Source: Methyloprofundus sp.
GTDB lineage: Bacteria > Pseudomonadota > Gammaproteobacteria > Methylococcales > Methylomonadaceae
NCBI GenBank assembly: GCA_013138555.1
Contig: WTCN01000294.1
Coordinates: 1-18,301, forward strand
Length of the DNA stretch: 18,301 nt
Direction of reading: 5' to 3'
The position numbers were made by a program, and so were the translations under genes. The notes below the pieces were generated by a model. That model saw only the letters and a list, made by a program, of their open reading frames with translations. It was not told the origin of the DNA and ran no database searches. Positions 1 through 6,205 of the stretch are shown here, piece by piece. Numbering within the stretch: position 1 is the first letter of the stretch; the number at the start of each line of letters is the position of its first letter.

Positions 1-494
1 TTGGGCCATGATTCAGCGATAGCCTTATGTAGTTCTTCAACAAAATCAACCCCCGGTATCATTTTGACATGTCTTAAGTCTGCACCTGCGATAACGATGC
101 CATACGGGTGTATAGGGTAGGCTGGATTAGGAACCATGACGGTGTCGCCTGGCCCAAGCGTTGCTAGTGCCAGGTGAGCCAGACCTTCTTTAGAGCCGAT
201 GGTAACAATCGCTTGCGTTTCGGGGTCTAAATCAACATCATAACGGTCTTTATACCAATTACAGATGGCGCGTCTAAGCCTAGGGATACCACGCGATACC
301 GAATAACGGTGGGTATCACCGCGTTGAGTCGCCTCCACCATTTTGTCGACTATATGTTTCGGTGTGGGCTGGTCTGGATTGCCCATGCCAAAATCAATAA
401 TATCTTCGCCTTGTGCCCGTGCTTTTGCTTTTAAATCATTGACGATATTAAAGACATAAGGCGGTAGGCGACTGATACGGTGAAATTCTTCCAT
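1..494 (-). CDS. alaC: Alanine aminotransferase AlaC, 5' part (runs off the window)
   Basis: PLP-dependent class I/II aminotransferase that makes alanine from pyruvate with glutamate as amino donor, in the cytoplasm. About 164 codons are present; the rest, including the PLP lysine, lies before position 1. The N-terminus (MEEFHRISRLPPYVFNI), the IDFGMGNPDQPTP segment, SRGIPRLRRAI, the cofactor-pocket stretch GSKEGLAHLAL and VPNPAYPIHPYG follow E. coli AlaC almost residue for residue, which separates it from AlaA and aspartate aminotransferases. The ATG at 494-492 is preceded by AAGAG. It is transcribed away from the small antitoxin-like gene at 787, and a sigma70-like promoter sits at 557-585. 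Nothing unusual is seen in the part present. Assignment is by recalled similarity. Confidence 0.9.
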   Translation of the reverse strand, partial: MEEFHRISRLPPYVFNIVNDLKAKARAQGEDIIDFGMGNPDQPTPKHIVDKMVEATQRGDTHRYSVSRGIPRLRRAICNWYKDRYDVDLDPETQAIVTIGSKEGLAHLALATLGPGDTVMVPNPAYPIHPYGIVIAGADLRHVKMIPGVDFVEELHKAIAESWP

Positions 495-556
495 TAGGGA
501 CTCTTAAAAAAATGGTTATTGTGTGATGATGTGTTTAATTATTAGCTCAACCCACT

Positions 557-585
557 AACTTACTGTTGTTAGCGTGATATGTCAA
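557..585 (-). promoter_or_regulatory. Candidate sigma70 promoter of alaC
   Basis: Read on the minus strand, a perfect -35 box TTGACA (585-580) is followed after 17 bases by TAAGTT (562-557), a 3/6 match to TATAAT. The start of transcription would fall near 550, giving a leader of about 56 bases. The -35 and spacing are good and the -10 is weak. Confidence 0.4.
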
Positions 586-597
586 ATTGAGTTTTAT

Positions 598-707
598 AGT
601 TTTTGCAATCTGTATGCGCGTTTATGTGGAAATATTCTGTGTTTAAAGCTGTAAAATGCTGATAATTCAATACAGTGTGCCTATTTTATCAGAAGTTTTT
701 GCAATCT
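598..707 (+). repeat. 14-bp direct repeat AGTTTTTGCAATCT, two copies
   Basis: The same 14 bases occur at 598-611 and at 694-707, 96 bp apart, in the divergent gap between alaC and the antitoxin-like gene. The second copy contains the -35 box of the promoter proposed at 699-727; the first copy has no matching -10 box. The pair could be a duplicated promoter part or a regulator binding site. Confidence 0.6.
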
Positions 708-727
708 AAGCTTAAGGCCCTTACAAT
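699..727 (+). promoter_or_regulatory. Candidate sigma70 promoter of the VbhA-like antitoxin gene
   Basis: TTGCAA (699-704), a 17-base spacer, then TACAAT (722-727), matching consensus at 4/6 and 5/6. Transcription would start near 734, leaving about 53 bases of A/T-rich leader before the ATG at 787. The -35 lies inside the second copy of the 14-bp direct repeat, so a protein bound there would compete with RNA polymerase. Confidence 0.45.
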
Positions 728-786
728 AAAATTATTAATTAGTTAATTATTTTATTTATTTGAAAGTTACTATAAGGGATTCAATC

Positions 787-942
787 ATGCCTATCACTGA
801 CCTTAATGCCCTTCAACAAGCACTTGCAAATGTGAGGCTTGAATCATTGGAAATATCACCGCAATTGCAGGCATTGCCGCAGGAAGCCTTGTTGAATGGC
901 AAGTTGACAACAGGGGACATCATTGAAGCCTTACATCATTAA
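787..942 (+). CDS. Small VbhA-like (Fic-toxin) antitoxin, 51 aa, orphan
   Basis: VbhA-family antitoxins are small helical proteins that bind a Fic-domain AMP-transferase toxin and block its ATP site with a (S/T)xxxE(G/N) motif. Residues 11-49 here follow that family: an ALA-x-x-RLE-x-LE helix, a PQ turn, then GKLTTGDII near the end, matching recalled Bartonella VbhA over the whole segment. The inhibitory glutamate is kept (Glu19), but the preceding Ser/Thr position is Asn15 and the following Gly/Asn is Ser20. An in-frame TTG at 760 would add nine residues. I chose the ATG at 787 because AAGGGA lies about 8 bases before it and nothing comparable precedes the TTG. No Fic gene (HPFxxGNGR motif) follows; a 25-codon ORF and a palindromic repeat do. 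The family call is by eye. Confidence 0.6.
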   Translation: MPITDLNALQQALANVRLESLEISPQLQALPQEALLNGKLTTGDIIEALHH

Positions 943-1019
943 TGCCTCTTTATCCTGATAGTATTGAACCTGAATATTACACCCCCTTAATTGAATTATT
1001 AAAAAGGCTGATGCGATAG
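942..1019 (+). CDS. 25-codon ORF coupled to the antitoxin-like gene; possible remnant
   Basis: The ATG at 942-944 shares its A with the TAA stop of the upstream gene (940-942), a geometry typical of translational coupling in toxin-antitoxin pairs. The peptide (MPLYPDSIEPEYYTPLIELL then KRLMR) ends at TAG 1017-1019, two bases before the composite palindrome begins. It may be a real short peptide, or the 5' stub of a toxin gene lost on repeat insertion. I recognise no family, and a 25-codon ORF can arise by chance. Confidence 0.3.
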   Translation: MPLYPDSIEPEYYTPLIELLKRLMR

Positions 1020-1020
1020 A

Positions 1021-1150
1021 CCATAGTATCGTAGGTTGGGCTACTGTCTTTTTGGTAACCCAACAATTCAATATAAGCTATATGCCTGAAAATGTTGGGT
1101 TAGCTTGTTGCGCTGACGCTTAACAAGCTAGCCCAACCTACGCGCTATGG
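1021..1150. repeat. Composite REP-like palindrome with nested hairpins
   Basis: An outer perfect 14-bp stem (1030-1043 with 1129-1142, containing GTAGGTTGGGC and its complement) is extended by a 6-bp arm CCATAG/CTATGG (1021-1026 and 1145-1150). Inside are a 10-bp stem TAACCCAACA/TGTTGGGTTA (1056-1065 and 1093-1102) and a hairpin in the right half (1101-1109 with 1122-1130). The GTAG foot is the hallmark of REP elements processed by RAYT (TnpA-REP) enzymes. It lies between the antitoxin-like gene and the end of the PhoH-type gene, where it could also stop transcripts. Confidence 0.75.
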
Positions 1151-1165
1151 TGCATGGAATGCACC
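1149..1165. repeat. Short hairpin next to the composite palindrome
   Basis: GGTGCAT and ATGCACC pair perfectly around a 3-base loop and are followed by CCCTAC at 1164-1169. The arrangement looks like the half of another REP-type unit attached to the larger palindrome, 15-20 bp from the stop codon of the PhoH-type gene. It has no T-run for an intrinsic terminator. Confidence 0.45.
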
Positions 1166-1183
1166 CTACAAGCTTGTAATAAA

Positions 1184-2593
1184 TTACAACACATCCGCCG
1201 CATGATCAGCCAGGCGCGACCGTTCGCCACGTTTTAGTGTGATATGCGCGCCATGCTCCCAGGATTTAAATTTATCCACTACATAGGTCAGACCTGAGCT
1301 AGTCGCAGTTAAATAAGGGGTATCAATTTGTGATAAATTTCCGATACAAATAATTTTTGTGTCTGGACCGGCTCGGGTAATCAGGGTTTTTAGCTGTTTT
1401 GGGGTCAGGTTTTGTGCTTCATCAATAATAAGGTAGCGATTTAGGAAGGTACGACCACGCATAAAATTAAGTGAACGAATTTTAATCTTGTTCATCAGAA
1501 TGTTTTTAGTGACATCCTTTTCCCAGTCGGTATCCTCTTCCTGTTTGCCTAAAAGTTCGAGGTTATCAATCAGCGCGCCCATCCACGGAGTCATTTTTTC
1601 TTCTTCAGTCCCCGGTAGGAAACCGATATCTTCACCAACAGGCACTGTTTCACGAGTCATAACGATTTCGTAATAGAGTTTGTCATCCATGGTTTGAGAT
1701 AAGCCGGCAGCGAGAGCTAACAGTGTTTTTCCTGTTCCTGCTGTGCCTAAAAGAGTAACAAAGTCAATCTCGGGGTCCATTAATACATTGAAGGCAAAAT
1801 TTTGCTCGCGGTTTTTGGCATAAACGCCCCAGGCTGAATGATGTCCCTCTCTATAGTTTATTGCCAGCTCCAGTGTCGCAGTATTGTTATCAACTGACCT
1901 TACTATGGCTTCAAAATCAGAGTTATTTTCTATATATAAATATTGATTCGGATACCAGTCAGTGATCAGAGGTCCCTCAAGCTTGTAAAATGTACGTCCT
2001 TCTGCTATCCAGGATTGCATTTTATGGCCATGAGTATCCCAGAAATTATCAGGCAGGGCAGTTGCACCACTATACAGCAGGTCTATATCATCCAGTGTCT
2101 GATCGCTATGATAGTCTTCTGCTTTTAACTCCAGAGCCGCCGCCTTGATGCGCATATTAATATCTTTAGAAACTAAGATTACCTGCGTATCAGGGAGTTG
2201 TTTGACTAAAGTCAGAACAATACTCAAAATTGAGTTATCAGCAATATTGCCTGGCATGGAGTCGGGCAAGGCAGCGGTCATCTGCTGGGTCTGGAAATAC
2301 AAGCGACCTTCTAAAGCACTTTCTTTTTGCCCTGAGCTTTGTAATTGAGAGAGTGGCAGTCCTTCTTTAATATCGTCCTGATTCCTGCCTTTTAATAAAT
2401 CATCAATAAAACGACTGACCTGACGTACATTTCTTGCGACTTCGGTCCTGCCCCTTTTAGCATGATCGAGTTCTTCGAGTACGATCATGGGAATAAAAAT
2501 ATTATGCTCCTGAAAATGAAATAAAGCCGTAGGATCATGCATTAAGACATTGGTGTCCAGAACGAACAATTTTTTTGCTGCGCTAATATTCAT
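1184..2593 (-). CDS. PIN-domain plus PhoH-type ATPase (PhoH2/YlaK-like), 469 aa
   Basis: A fusion of an N-terminal PIN nuclease domain (about residues 8-155) with a C-terminal PhoH P-loop ATPase (about 255-465). PIN acidic positions are seen in VLDTNVLMHDP (Asp13), LEELDHAKRG and the ADNSIL/VSKDINMR segments. The ATPase has Walker A GTAGTGKT (283-290), an MRGRTF segment (378-383) and Walker B YLIIDEAQ (387-394), followed by the IGNLSQID motif of the family. Related PhoH2 proteins are RNA helicases/RNases, some in toxin-antitoxin pairs; RNA processing is inferred here. The length is usual for gammaproteobacterial members. The start codon shares one base with the bcp stop (TAATG at 2595-2591), so translation is probably coupled to bcp. 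No VapB-like partner is seen upstream. Confidence 0.9.
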   Translation of the reverse strand: MNISAAKKLFVLDTNVLMHDPTALFHFQEHNIFIPMIVLEELDHAKRGRTEVARNVRQVSRFIDDLLKGRNQDDIKEGLPLSQLQSSGQKESALEGRLYFQTQQMTAALPDSMPGNIADNSILSIVLTLVKQLPDTQVILVSKDINMRIKAAALELKAEDYHSDQTLDDIDLLYSGATALPDNFWDTHGHKMQSWIAEGRTFYKLEGPLITDWYPNQYLYIENNSDFEAIVRSVDNNTATLELAINYREGHHSAWGVYAKNREQNFAFNVLMDPEIDFVTLLGTAGTGKTLLALAAGLSQTMDDKLYYEIVMTRETVPVGEDIGFLPGTEEEKMTPWMGALIDNLELLGKQEEDTDWEKDVTKNILMNKIKIRSLNFMRGRTFLNRYLIIDEAQNLTPKQLKTLITRAGPDTKIICIGNLSQIDTPYLTATSSGLTYVVDKFKSWEHGAHITLKRGERSRLADHAADVL

Positions 2594-3069
2594 TATTCAC
2601 TCTCCATGTCAGATAGTTTTTGCAGAACCTCATCAATATGAATTTTTACTTTCACTTTGCGCCACTCATGAATTAACACACCGTCAGGGTCAATCAAAAA
2701 AGTACTACGCTCTATGCCTAGCACCTTTTTTCCATACATGTTTTTCATTTTGATCACATCAAACAACTGGCATAGCACTTCTTCTTTATCGGACAATAAG
2801 TCAAAAGGAAAGCTTTGTTTCGTTTTAAACCCCTCATGGACACGTACACTATCCCGGGAAACGCCGAGGATAACAGTATTGTGCTGCTCAAACCGGGTAA
2901 TGTTATCGCGAAAATTTTGTCCTTCAGTGATACAGCCAGGCGTGTTGTCTTTGGGATAAAAATAGAGTAAAACGTATTTTCCTTTATAAGCGGATAATTG
3001 AATGCTTTTATCCCCAGTGGACAGAGCTTCAAAATTGGGTACTTGTTTACCTATGCTGACAGTGGACAT
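2593..3069 (-). CDS. bcp: Thioredoxin-dependent peroxiredoxin Bcp/PrxQ, 158 aa
   Basis: A cytoplasmic peroxiredoxin reducing hydrogen peroxide and organic hydroperoxides with thioredoxin. The thioredoxin fold carries the peroxidatic motif TPGC with Cys46. Position 51, which is the resolving cysteine in E. coli Bcp (TPGCTTEAC), is Gln. The only other cysteine is Cys100 in helix 3 (EEVLCQLFDV), the place where another PrxQ subgroup keeps its resolving cysteine, so an atypical 2-Cys mechanism with Cys100 is likely. The GIERSTFLIDPDG block is conserved and the length is normal. The ATG at 3069 has AAGGA about 7 bases upstream. The stop overlaps the start of the PhoH-type gene by one base, forming a two-gene operon. 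Confidence 0.93.
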   Translation of the reverse strand: MSTVSIGKQVPNFEALSTGDKSIQLSAYKGKYVLLYFYPKDNTPGCITEGQNFRDNITRFEQHNTVILGVSRDSVRVHEGFKTKQSFPFDLLSDKEEVLCQLFDVIKMKNMYGKKVLGIERSTFLIDPDGVLIHEWRKVKVKIHIDEVLQKLSDMESE

Positions 3070-3168
3070 GCTGGTTCCTTGCTTATGAGTGGTGTGCGTT
3101 TAGCGTAGCATAAATCTGGGCAGGGAGGGTAAAAGAAAACAGGGTTGCTTTGTTTTATGGTTGAGGTG

Positions 3169-3254
3169 TGTAGGATGGGCAAAGGGCTTTTTCGTGCCCA
3201 TCTTTTACTGTATTAGTGATGGGCACGGGATAAAGCTCCTTTGCCCATCCTACA
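3169..3254. repeat. REP-like palindrome with inner hairpin, 86 bp
   Basis: A perfect 17-bp outer stem (3169-3185 with 3238-3254, beginning TGTAGGATGGGCAAAGG) continues after a bulge into five more pairs. It encloses a second 9-bp stem CGTGCCCAT/ATGGGCACG (3193-3201 with 3219-3227). The nesting resembles the element at 1021-1150, and the foot is again GTAGG...CCTAC with a GGGC core. It lies upstream of bcp, outside any gene. Confidence 0.8.
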
Positions 3255-3293
3255 GCTGCTTAAGTTGTTTTGTGCATATAGTGAACATAGGCA

Positions 3294-3367
3294 ACAGGGC
3301 TATTCGCCCTGTATCCCGACTTTCAGTCGCCAAACTCTCTAACCCACCCGTTTTTAGCGGGGGGTTG
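3294..3367. other. Cluster of small hairpins, possible structured RNA or element remnant
   Basis: ACAGGGC/GCCCTGT (3294-3300 with 3306-3312, 5-base loop) is followed at once by CGACT/AGTCG (3317-3321 with 3325-3329, 3-base loop) and then an imperfect stem of the type ACCCG...CGGGG (about 3341-3367). On the minus strand the first two hairpins lie between GGC and TTGCC and could form a small multi-branched fold. I recognise no known riboswitch or RNA family. Confidence 0.3.
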
Positions 3368-3548
3368 TTTAGTGTTGAGTTTTTTGCTGTCAAGAAATAT
3401 GAAAATCAGATGAATCAAGAGATGGTTAATAGACTAAGGTATATTGAACAGCTGATTTCGATCCAAAGCTGCCAGTCGATGACCCGTTACAGTTTACCGA
3501 AATTTGACCTAGTGCTATGATGATCAGCCTAGTAGCATAAAGATTTTT

Positions 3549-3561
3549 AGGAGGTTCCTTG
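3549..3561 (+). promoter_or_regulatory. Consensus ribosome binding site deciding a TTG start
   Basis: AGGAGG at 3549-3554 with a 4-base spacer before TTG at 3559-3561. This is the strongest Shine-Dalgarno sequence noticed in the window and the main reason for accepting a non-ATG start. The short spacer may keep expression low. Confidence 0.6.
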
Positions 3562-4098
3562 CTTCAGAAATTAGCACGATTTATCAAGCGTATTTCCAGT
3601 GTTCCTGTATTGGTAGCATTGATATTAATCTCGGTTCTCTTCCCAGCTCTATTGTTTCCTGCTCACGGGCTAGGTGATATCAGGCTGCTCGATCTATATT
3701 TCTCCTATAGCCCCGAGCAAGTCTACGAAAATCTAGCTAGGCTTGGTGAGGAAGGCCGTAGTGCCTATACCTGCATGGCGCTAACTTCGGACCTGGTATT
3801 TCCAGTTATCTATTCATTGGCTTTGTCCGTCGCCCTCATGCTGACCCTGAAAAAGCTGTTTCCACCGACTAGCCGATTCCTGTTCTTGTGTCTGTTTCCT
3901 TTCCTAATCGTCATTGCCGACTGGTGCGAGAATCTGAGTCTAGCCTTTGTTACACGAGTTTTTCCTGAACCGGCTGACTTGGTTGTTAGTTCCGCCAGCT
4001 TTTTTACATCACTAAAGTGGTCTCTTGTCGTACTGACGCTATTGATGCTACTGATGGCAGTGGTTATTCGGATCATCAGTGATATTGGTGAGAGCTAA
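3559..4098 (+). CDS. Four-helix membrane protein of unknown function, TTG start
   Basis: A 179-aa inner-membrane protein with four predicted transmembrane segments, roughly residues 14-35, 76-97, 107-128 and 150-173. Between helices 1 and 2 is a soluble loop with the pattern LLDLYFSYSPEQVYENLARL followed by GEEGRSAY. Helix 2 begins TSDLVFPVIY, and helix 3 carries ADWCENLSLA with acidic residues in the membrane. I have the impression of a widespread uncharacterised family with this layout, but can name no function. The start is TTG at 3559: AGGAGG lies at 3549-3554, only 4 bases away, and no other start in this frame fits. Over 3601-3840 the gene is near 48% G+C, above its neighbours, which may indicate transfer. 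It converges on ycgN and stands alone. Confidence 0.75.
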   Translation: MLQKLARFIKRISSVPVLVALILISVLFPALLFPAHGLGDIRLLDLYFSYSPEQVYENLARLGEEGRSAYTCMALTSDLVFPVIYSLALSVALMLTLKKLFPPTSRFLFLCLFPFLIVIADWCENLSLAFVTRVFPEPADLVVSSASFFTSLKWSLVVLTLLMLLMAVVIRIISDIGES

Positions 4099-4182
4099 CA
4101 ATACATGCCTCTCTGTTCTGCTAGCGATCGCATATTTTTTTATGGAAAAGCAAGAGAGCCTGAGTGTTTAGTCGTCTTATTA

Positions 4183-4611
4183 CTATTGTAACCATTCAAT
4201 AATATGTTCTTCTAAATCATTAACCTGTGATTCTTTCATCGCAAAACTACAAATTGAGACACCTGCATCTTTTACGCTTTCTTGTGTACCAGAAATTAAA
4301 GGGTGCCAGTCAGCCAATTTTTTACCATCACTAAGCAGGCGGTATGCACAGCTTGCGGGAAGCCAGGTATATTCAGCAAAATCATGCTGTTTTAAATCAA
4401 TGCATTCAGGCACTAGAGTCGTGCGTTGCGTATATTGTGTACAACGGCAAGTCTCTAAATCAATTAAATCACAGACCGCACTGGTAAAAAATATTTCGCC
4501 ACTGTCTTCATCTTCTAGCTTATTTAGGCAACACTTAGCGCAGCCATCGCATAGAGATTCCCATTCTTCCCGGGTCATTTCCGATAGTTTTTTTGTTTCC
4601 CAGAACTTCAT
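4183..4611 (-). CDS. ycgN: YcgN/UPF0260 family cysteine-rich protein
   Basis: A 142-aa cytoplasmic protein of the YcgN family, annotated elsewhere as a putative zinc- or iron-chelating protein; its biochemical role is unknown. It follows E. coli YcgN throughout: FWETKKLSEM at the start, then the cluster CDGCAKCC (Cys21, 24, 27, 28), Cys47, CRC (55, 57), Cys70 and WLPASCAYRLL (Cys88), ending in the KESQVNDLEEHI segment. The cysteine spacing suggests a metal or Fe-S site. The ATG at 4611 has only a weak ribosome binding site. It is a single gene between convergent and divergent neighbours, with no functional link to them evident. Confidence 0.92.
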   Translation of the reverse strand: MKFWETKKLSEMTREEWESLCDGCAKCCLNKLEDEDSGEIFFTSAVCDLIDLETCRCTQYTQRTTLVPECIDLKQHDFAEYTWLPASCAYRLLSDGKKLADWHPLISGTQESVKDAGVSICSFAMKESQVNDLEEHIIEWLQ

Positions 4612-4948
4612 CAGTGTTATATACCTATTAAATGATCTATATTTTATAGAGGCTTAGAAAGATAAATATCATATTTTACTGTGCATACTATAATACACTT
4701 CGTACCCTTCTGGATATGGTTTTTAGAATAGTACTGGAAGTCATACGCTGTCTTGAGTTTTAATATGTTTTGCGAGGTCGCTGGATACTTATGCATTGTT
4801 TTATATTACTTAAGCTATATGAGCTGTTATTTGAAGCGCATGTTTGTGGCAGTGTAAAGTATAATGACGGGTGCCGTTATATTTAATCGCCTGACAGTGT
4901 GCTGTTAGTGACGGTATAGCTGATTTAAAATATACAAAGGAAAAATAG
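4612..4948. other. 337-bp divergent gap between ycgN and ugd
   Basis: An A/T-rich intergenic stretch that must hold the promoters of ycgN and ugd. Apart from the ugd promoter candidate at 4891-4920, I see no repeat, small gene or capsule-type JUMPstart/ops element. Confidence 0.5.
4891..4920 (+). promoter_or_regulatory. Candidate promoter of ugd
   Basis: CTGACA (4891-4896) and TATAGC (4915-4920) are separated by 18 bases, 5/6 and 4/6 matches. They end about 28 bases before the ATG at 4949. Plausible, but other A/T-rich hexamers are nearby. Confidence 0.3.
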
Positions 4949-6115
4949 ATGAAGATTACCATCGCAGGCACTGGATATGTGGGCCTATCTAATGCAATGC
5001 TTCTGGCACAAAATAATGAAGTGGTGGCGCTTGATATTATTGCAGAGAAAATTGACTTACTGAATGCAAAGAAGTCACCTATTGTGGATGCTGAAATAGA
5101 AGATTTTCTACAAAATAAGTCACTCAACTTCAAAGCAACACTCGACAAAGAGGAAGCTTATAAAAATGCAGATTTTATTATTATAGCCACCCCGACTGAT
5201 TATGATGTGGAAACCAACTATTTCAACACGCAGTCGGTTGAGGCAGTCATTAAAGATGTTATGGCAGTTAATCCTAGTGCTGTTATGGTTATAAAGTCAA
5301 CAGTGCCAGTCGGTTACACGGCAAAAATAAGTCAGGAACTGGGCAGTGAAAATATTATTTTTTCACCGGAGTTTTTAAGAGAAGGCAAGGCTTTATATGA
5401 TAACCTACATCCTTCCCGAATTATTGTCGGAGAGCGTTCGCAGCGAGCTGAAAAATTTGCCGGTTTGCTGGTAGAGGGGGCGGTGAAAAAAGATATTGCG
5501 GTGTTATTTTCTGATTCTACAGAAGCTGAAGCGGTTAAGTTATTTTCTAATACTTATCTGGCTATGCGAGTTGCCTATTTTAATGAGCTTGATAGTTATG
5601 CTGAGACACATGGCTTGAATGCAAAACATATTATTCAGGGGGTAGGCTTAGACCCGCGTATTGGTGATCACTATAATAATCCTTCATTTGGCTATGGCGG
5701 ATACTGTCTGCCAAAAGACACAAAACAATTGAGAGCTAACTATAAAGAGGTGCCGAATAGTCTTATTAGCTCAATTGTCGAAGCCAATAGTATGCGCAAA
5801 GATTTTATTGCTGACTCAATTATTAAACGTAACCCTGCGGTAGTGGGGATTTACCGCTTAATTATGAAAAGTGGTTCTGACAATTTTCGTGCGTCATCTA
5901 TCCAGGGAATTATGAAGCGTATTAAAGCGAAAGGCATAGAAGTTGTTGTTTATGAACCAGTGCTTCAAGAGGACTCATTTTTTCACTCAAAAGTTATCAA
6001 TGACTTGAGCGAGTTTAAGAAAGTGTCGGATGTTATTGTTGCTAACCGCTTATCTGCTGAACTTGGAGATGTGGAGAGTAAGGTTTATACACGGGATTTA
6101 TTTGGCAGTGATTGA
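4949..6115 (+). CDS. ugd: UDP-glucose 6-dehydrogenase, E. coli Ugd type
   Basis: Oxidises UDP-glucose to UDP-glucuronate with two NAD+, supplying precursors for capsule, exopolysaccharide or lipid A modification. It has 388 residues, as in E. coli Ugd, and matches that protein nearly end to end. The NAD-binding GTGYVG is at 7-12, IIATPTDYD at 78-86, STVPVG at 117-122 and FLREGKALYDNLHPSRI at 142-158. The catalytic cysteine is Cys253 in FGYGGYCLPKDT, and the C-terminus is YTRDLFGSD. The ATG at 4949 follows AAGGA. This compact form differs from the longer Ugd of many environmental proteobacteria. No glycosyltransferase or capsule gene is nearby, so it appears to be a stand-alone transcription unit. 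Confidence 0.97.
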   Translation: MKITIAGTGYVGLSNAMLLAQNNEVVALDIIAEKIDLLNAKKSPIVDAEIEDFLQNKSLNFKATLDKEEAYKNADFIIIATPTDYDVETNYFNTQSVEAVIKDVMAVNPSAVMVIKSTVPVGYTAKISQELGSENIIFSPEFLREGKALYDNLHPSRIIVGERSQRAEKFAGLLVEGAVKKDIAVLFSDSTEAEAVKLFSNTYLAMRVAYFNELDSYAETHGLNAKHIIQGVGLDPRIGDHYNNPSFGYGGYCLPKDTKQLRANYKEVPNSLISSIVEANSMRKDFIADSIIKRNPAVVGIYRLIMKSGSDNFRASSIQGIMKRIKAKGIEVVVYEPVLQEDSFFHSKVINDLSEFKKVSDVIVANRLSAELGDVESKVYTRDLFGSD

Positions 6116-6205
6116 TTGGAGTGATAAAAATCTACCTGATTGCGTAGCAGGCTTAGTTATTTATCAAAAAACCACTGAGTCATTCGCCATCTTTTATTTT
6201 ATTAT

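Larger units (their letters stand above)
3070..3558. other. 489-bp gap: bcp leader, REP-like palindrome, small hairpins, leader of membrane gene
   Basis: From left to right the gap holds the bcp upstream region, the palindrome at 3169-3254, two small hairpins (3294-3312 and 3317-3329) with a G/C-rich imperfect stem around 3341-3367, and an A/T-rich stretch up to the AGGAGG before the gene at 3559. An open frame spans 3161-3520, but it starts inside the palindrome and has no ribosome binding site. Its last 36 codons from an ATG at 3410 match nothing I recognise. I do not call a gene here. Confidence 0.6.

Noticed and set aside
760..786. Nine-residue N-terminal extension of the antitoxin-like protein from a TTG
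   Set aside because: No ribosome binding site before the TTG; the ATG at 787 has AAGGGA at a suitable distance and begins where the family-like sequence begins.
1174..1189. TTGTAAT/ATTACAA hairpin as terminator of the PhoH-type gene
   Set aside because: It overlaps the stop codon, is pure A/T-rich pairing and has no T-run.
3336..3385. Integron attC-like site around AACCCACCCG...GGGGTTG
   Set aside because: A GTTGAGT fitting the 3' core exists, but no matching RYYYAAC core is positioned opposite it, and no integrase or cassette array is seen.
3161..3520. 119-codon open frame in the gap after bcp
   Set aside because: It starts inside the palindromic repeat, has no ribosome binding site, and its residues match nothing recognised; it is probably chance opening through a repeat.
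4124..4131. GCGATCGC octamer (cyanobacterial HIP1 palindrome) next to the four-helix membrane gene
   Set aside because: Only one copy was noticed and the octamer can occur by chance; it is not evidence of cyanobacterial origin.
4101..4160. Terminator between the membrane gene and ycgN built from CTCTCT...AGAGAG and TGCT...AGCA
   Set aside because: The arms have an unequal 4-base bulge and a long loop, and no T-run follows the second arm.
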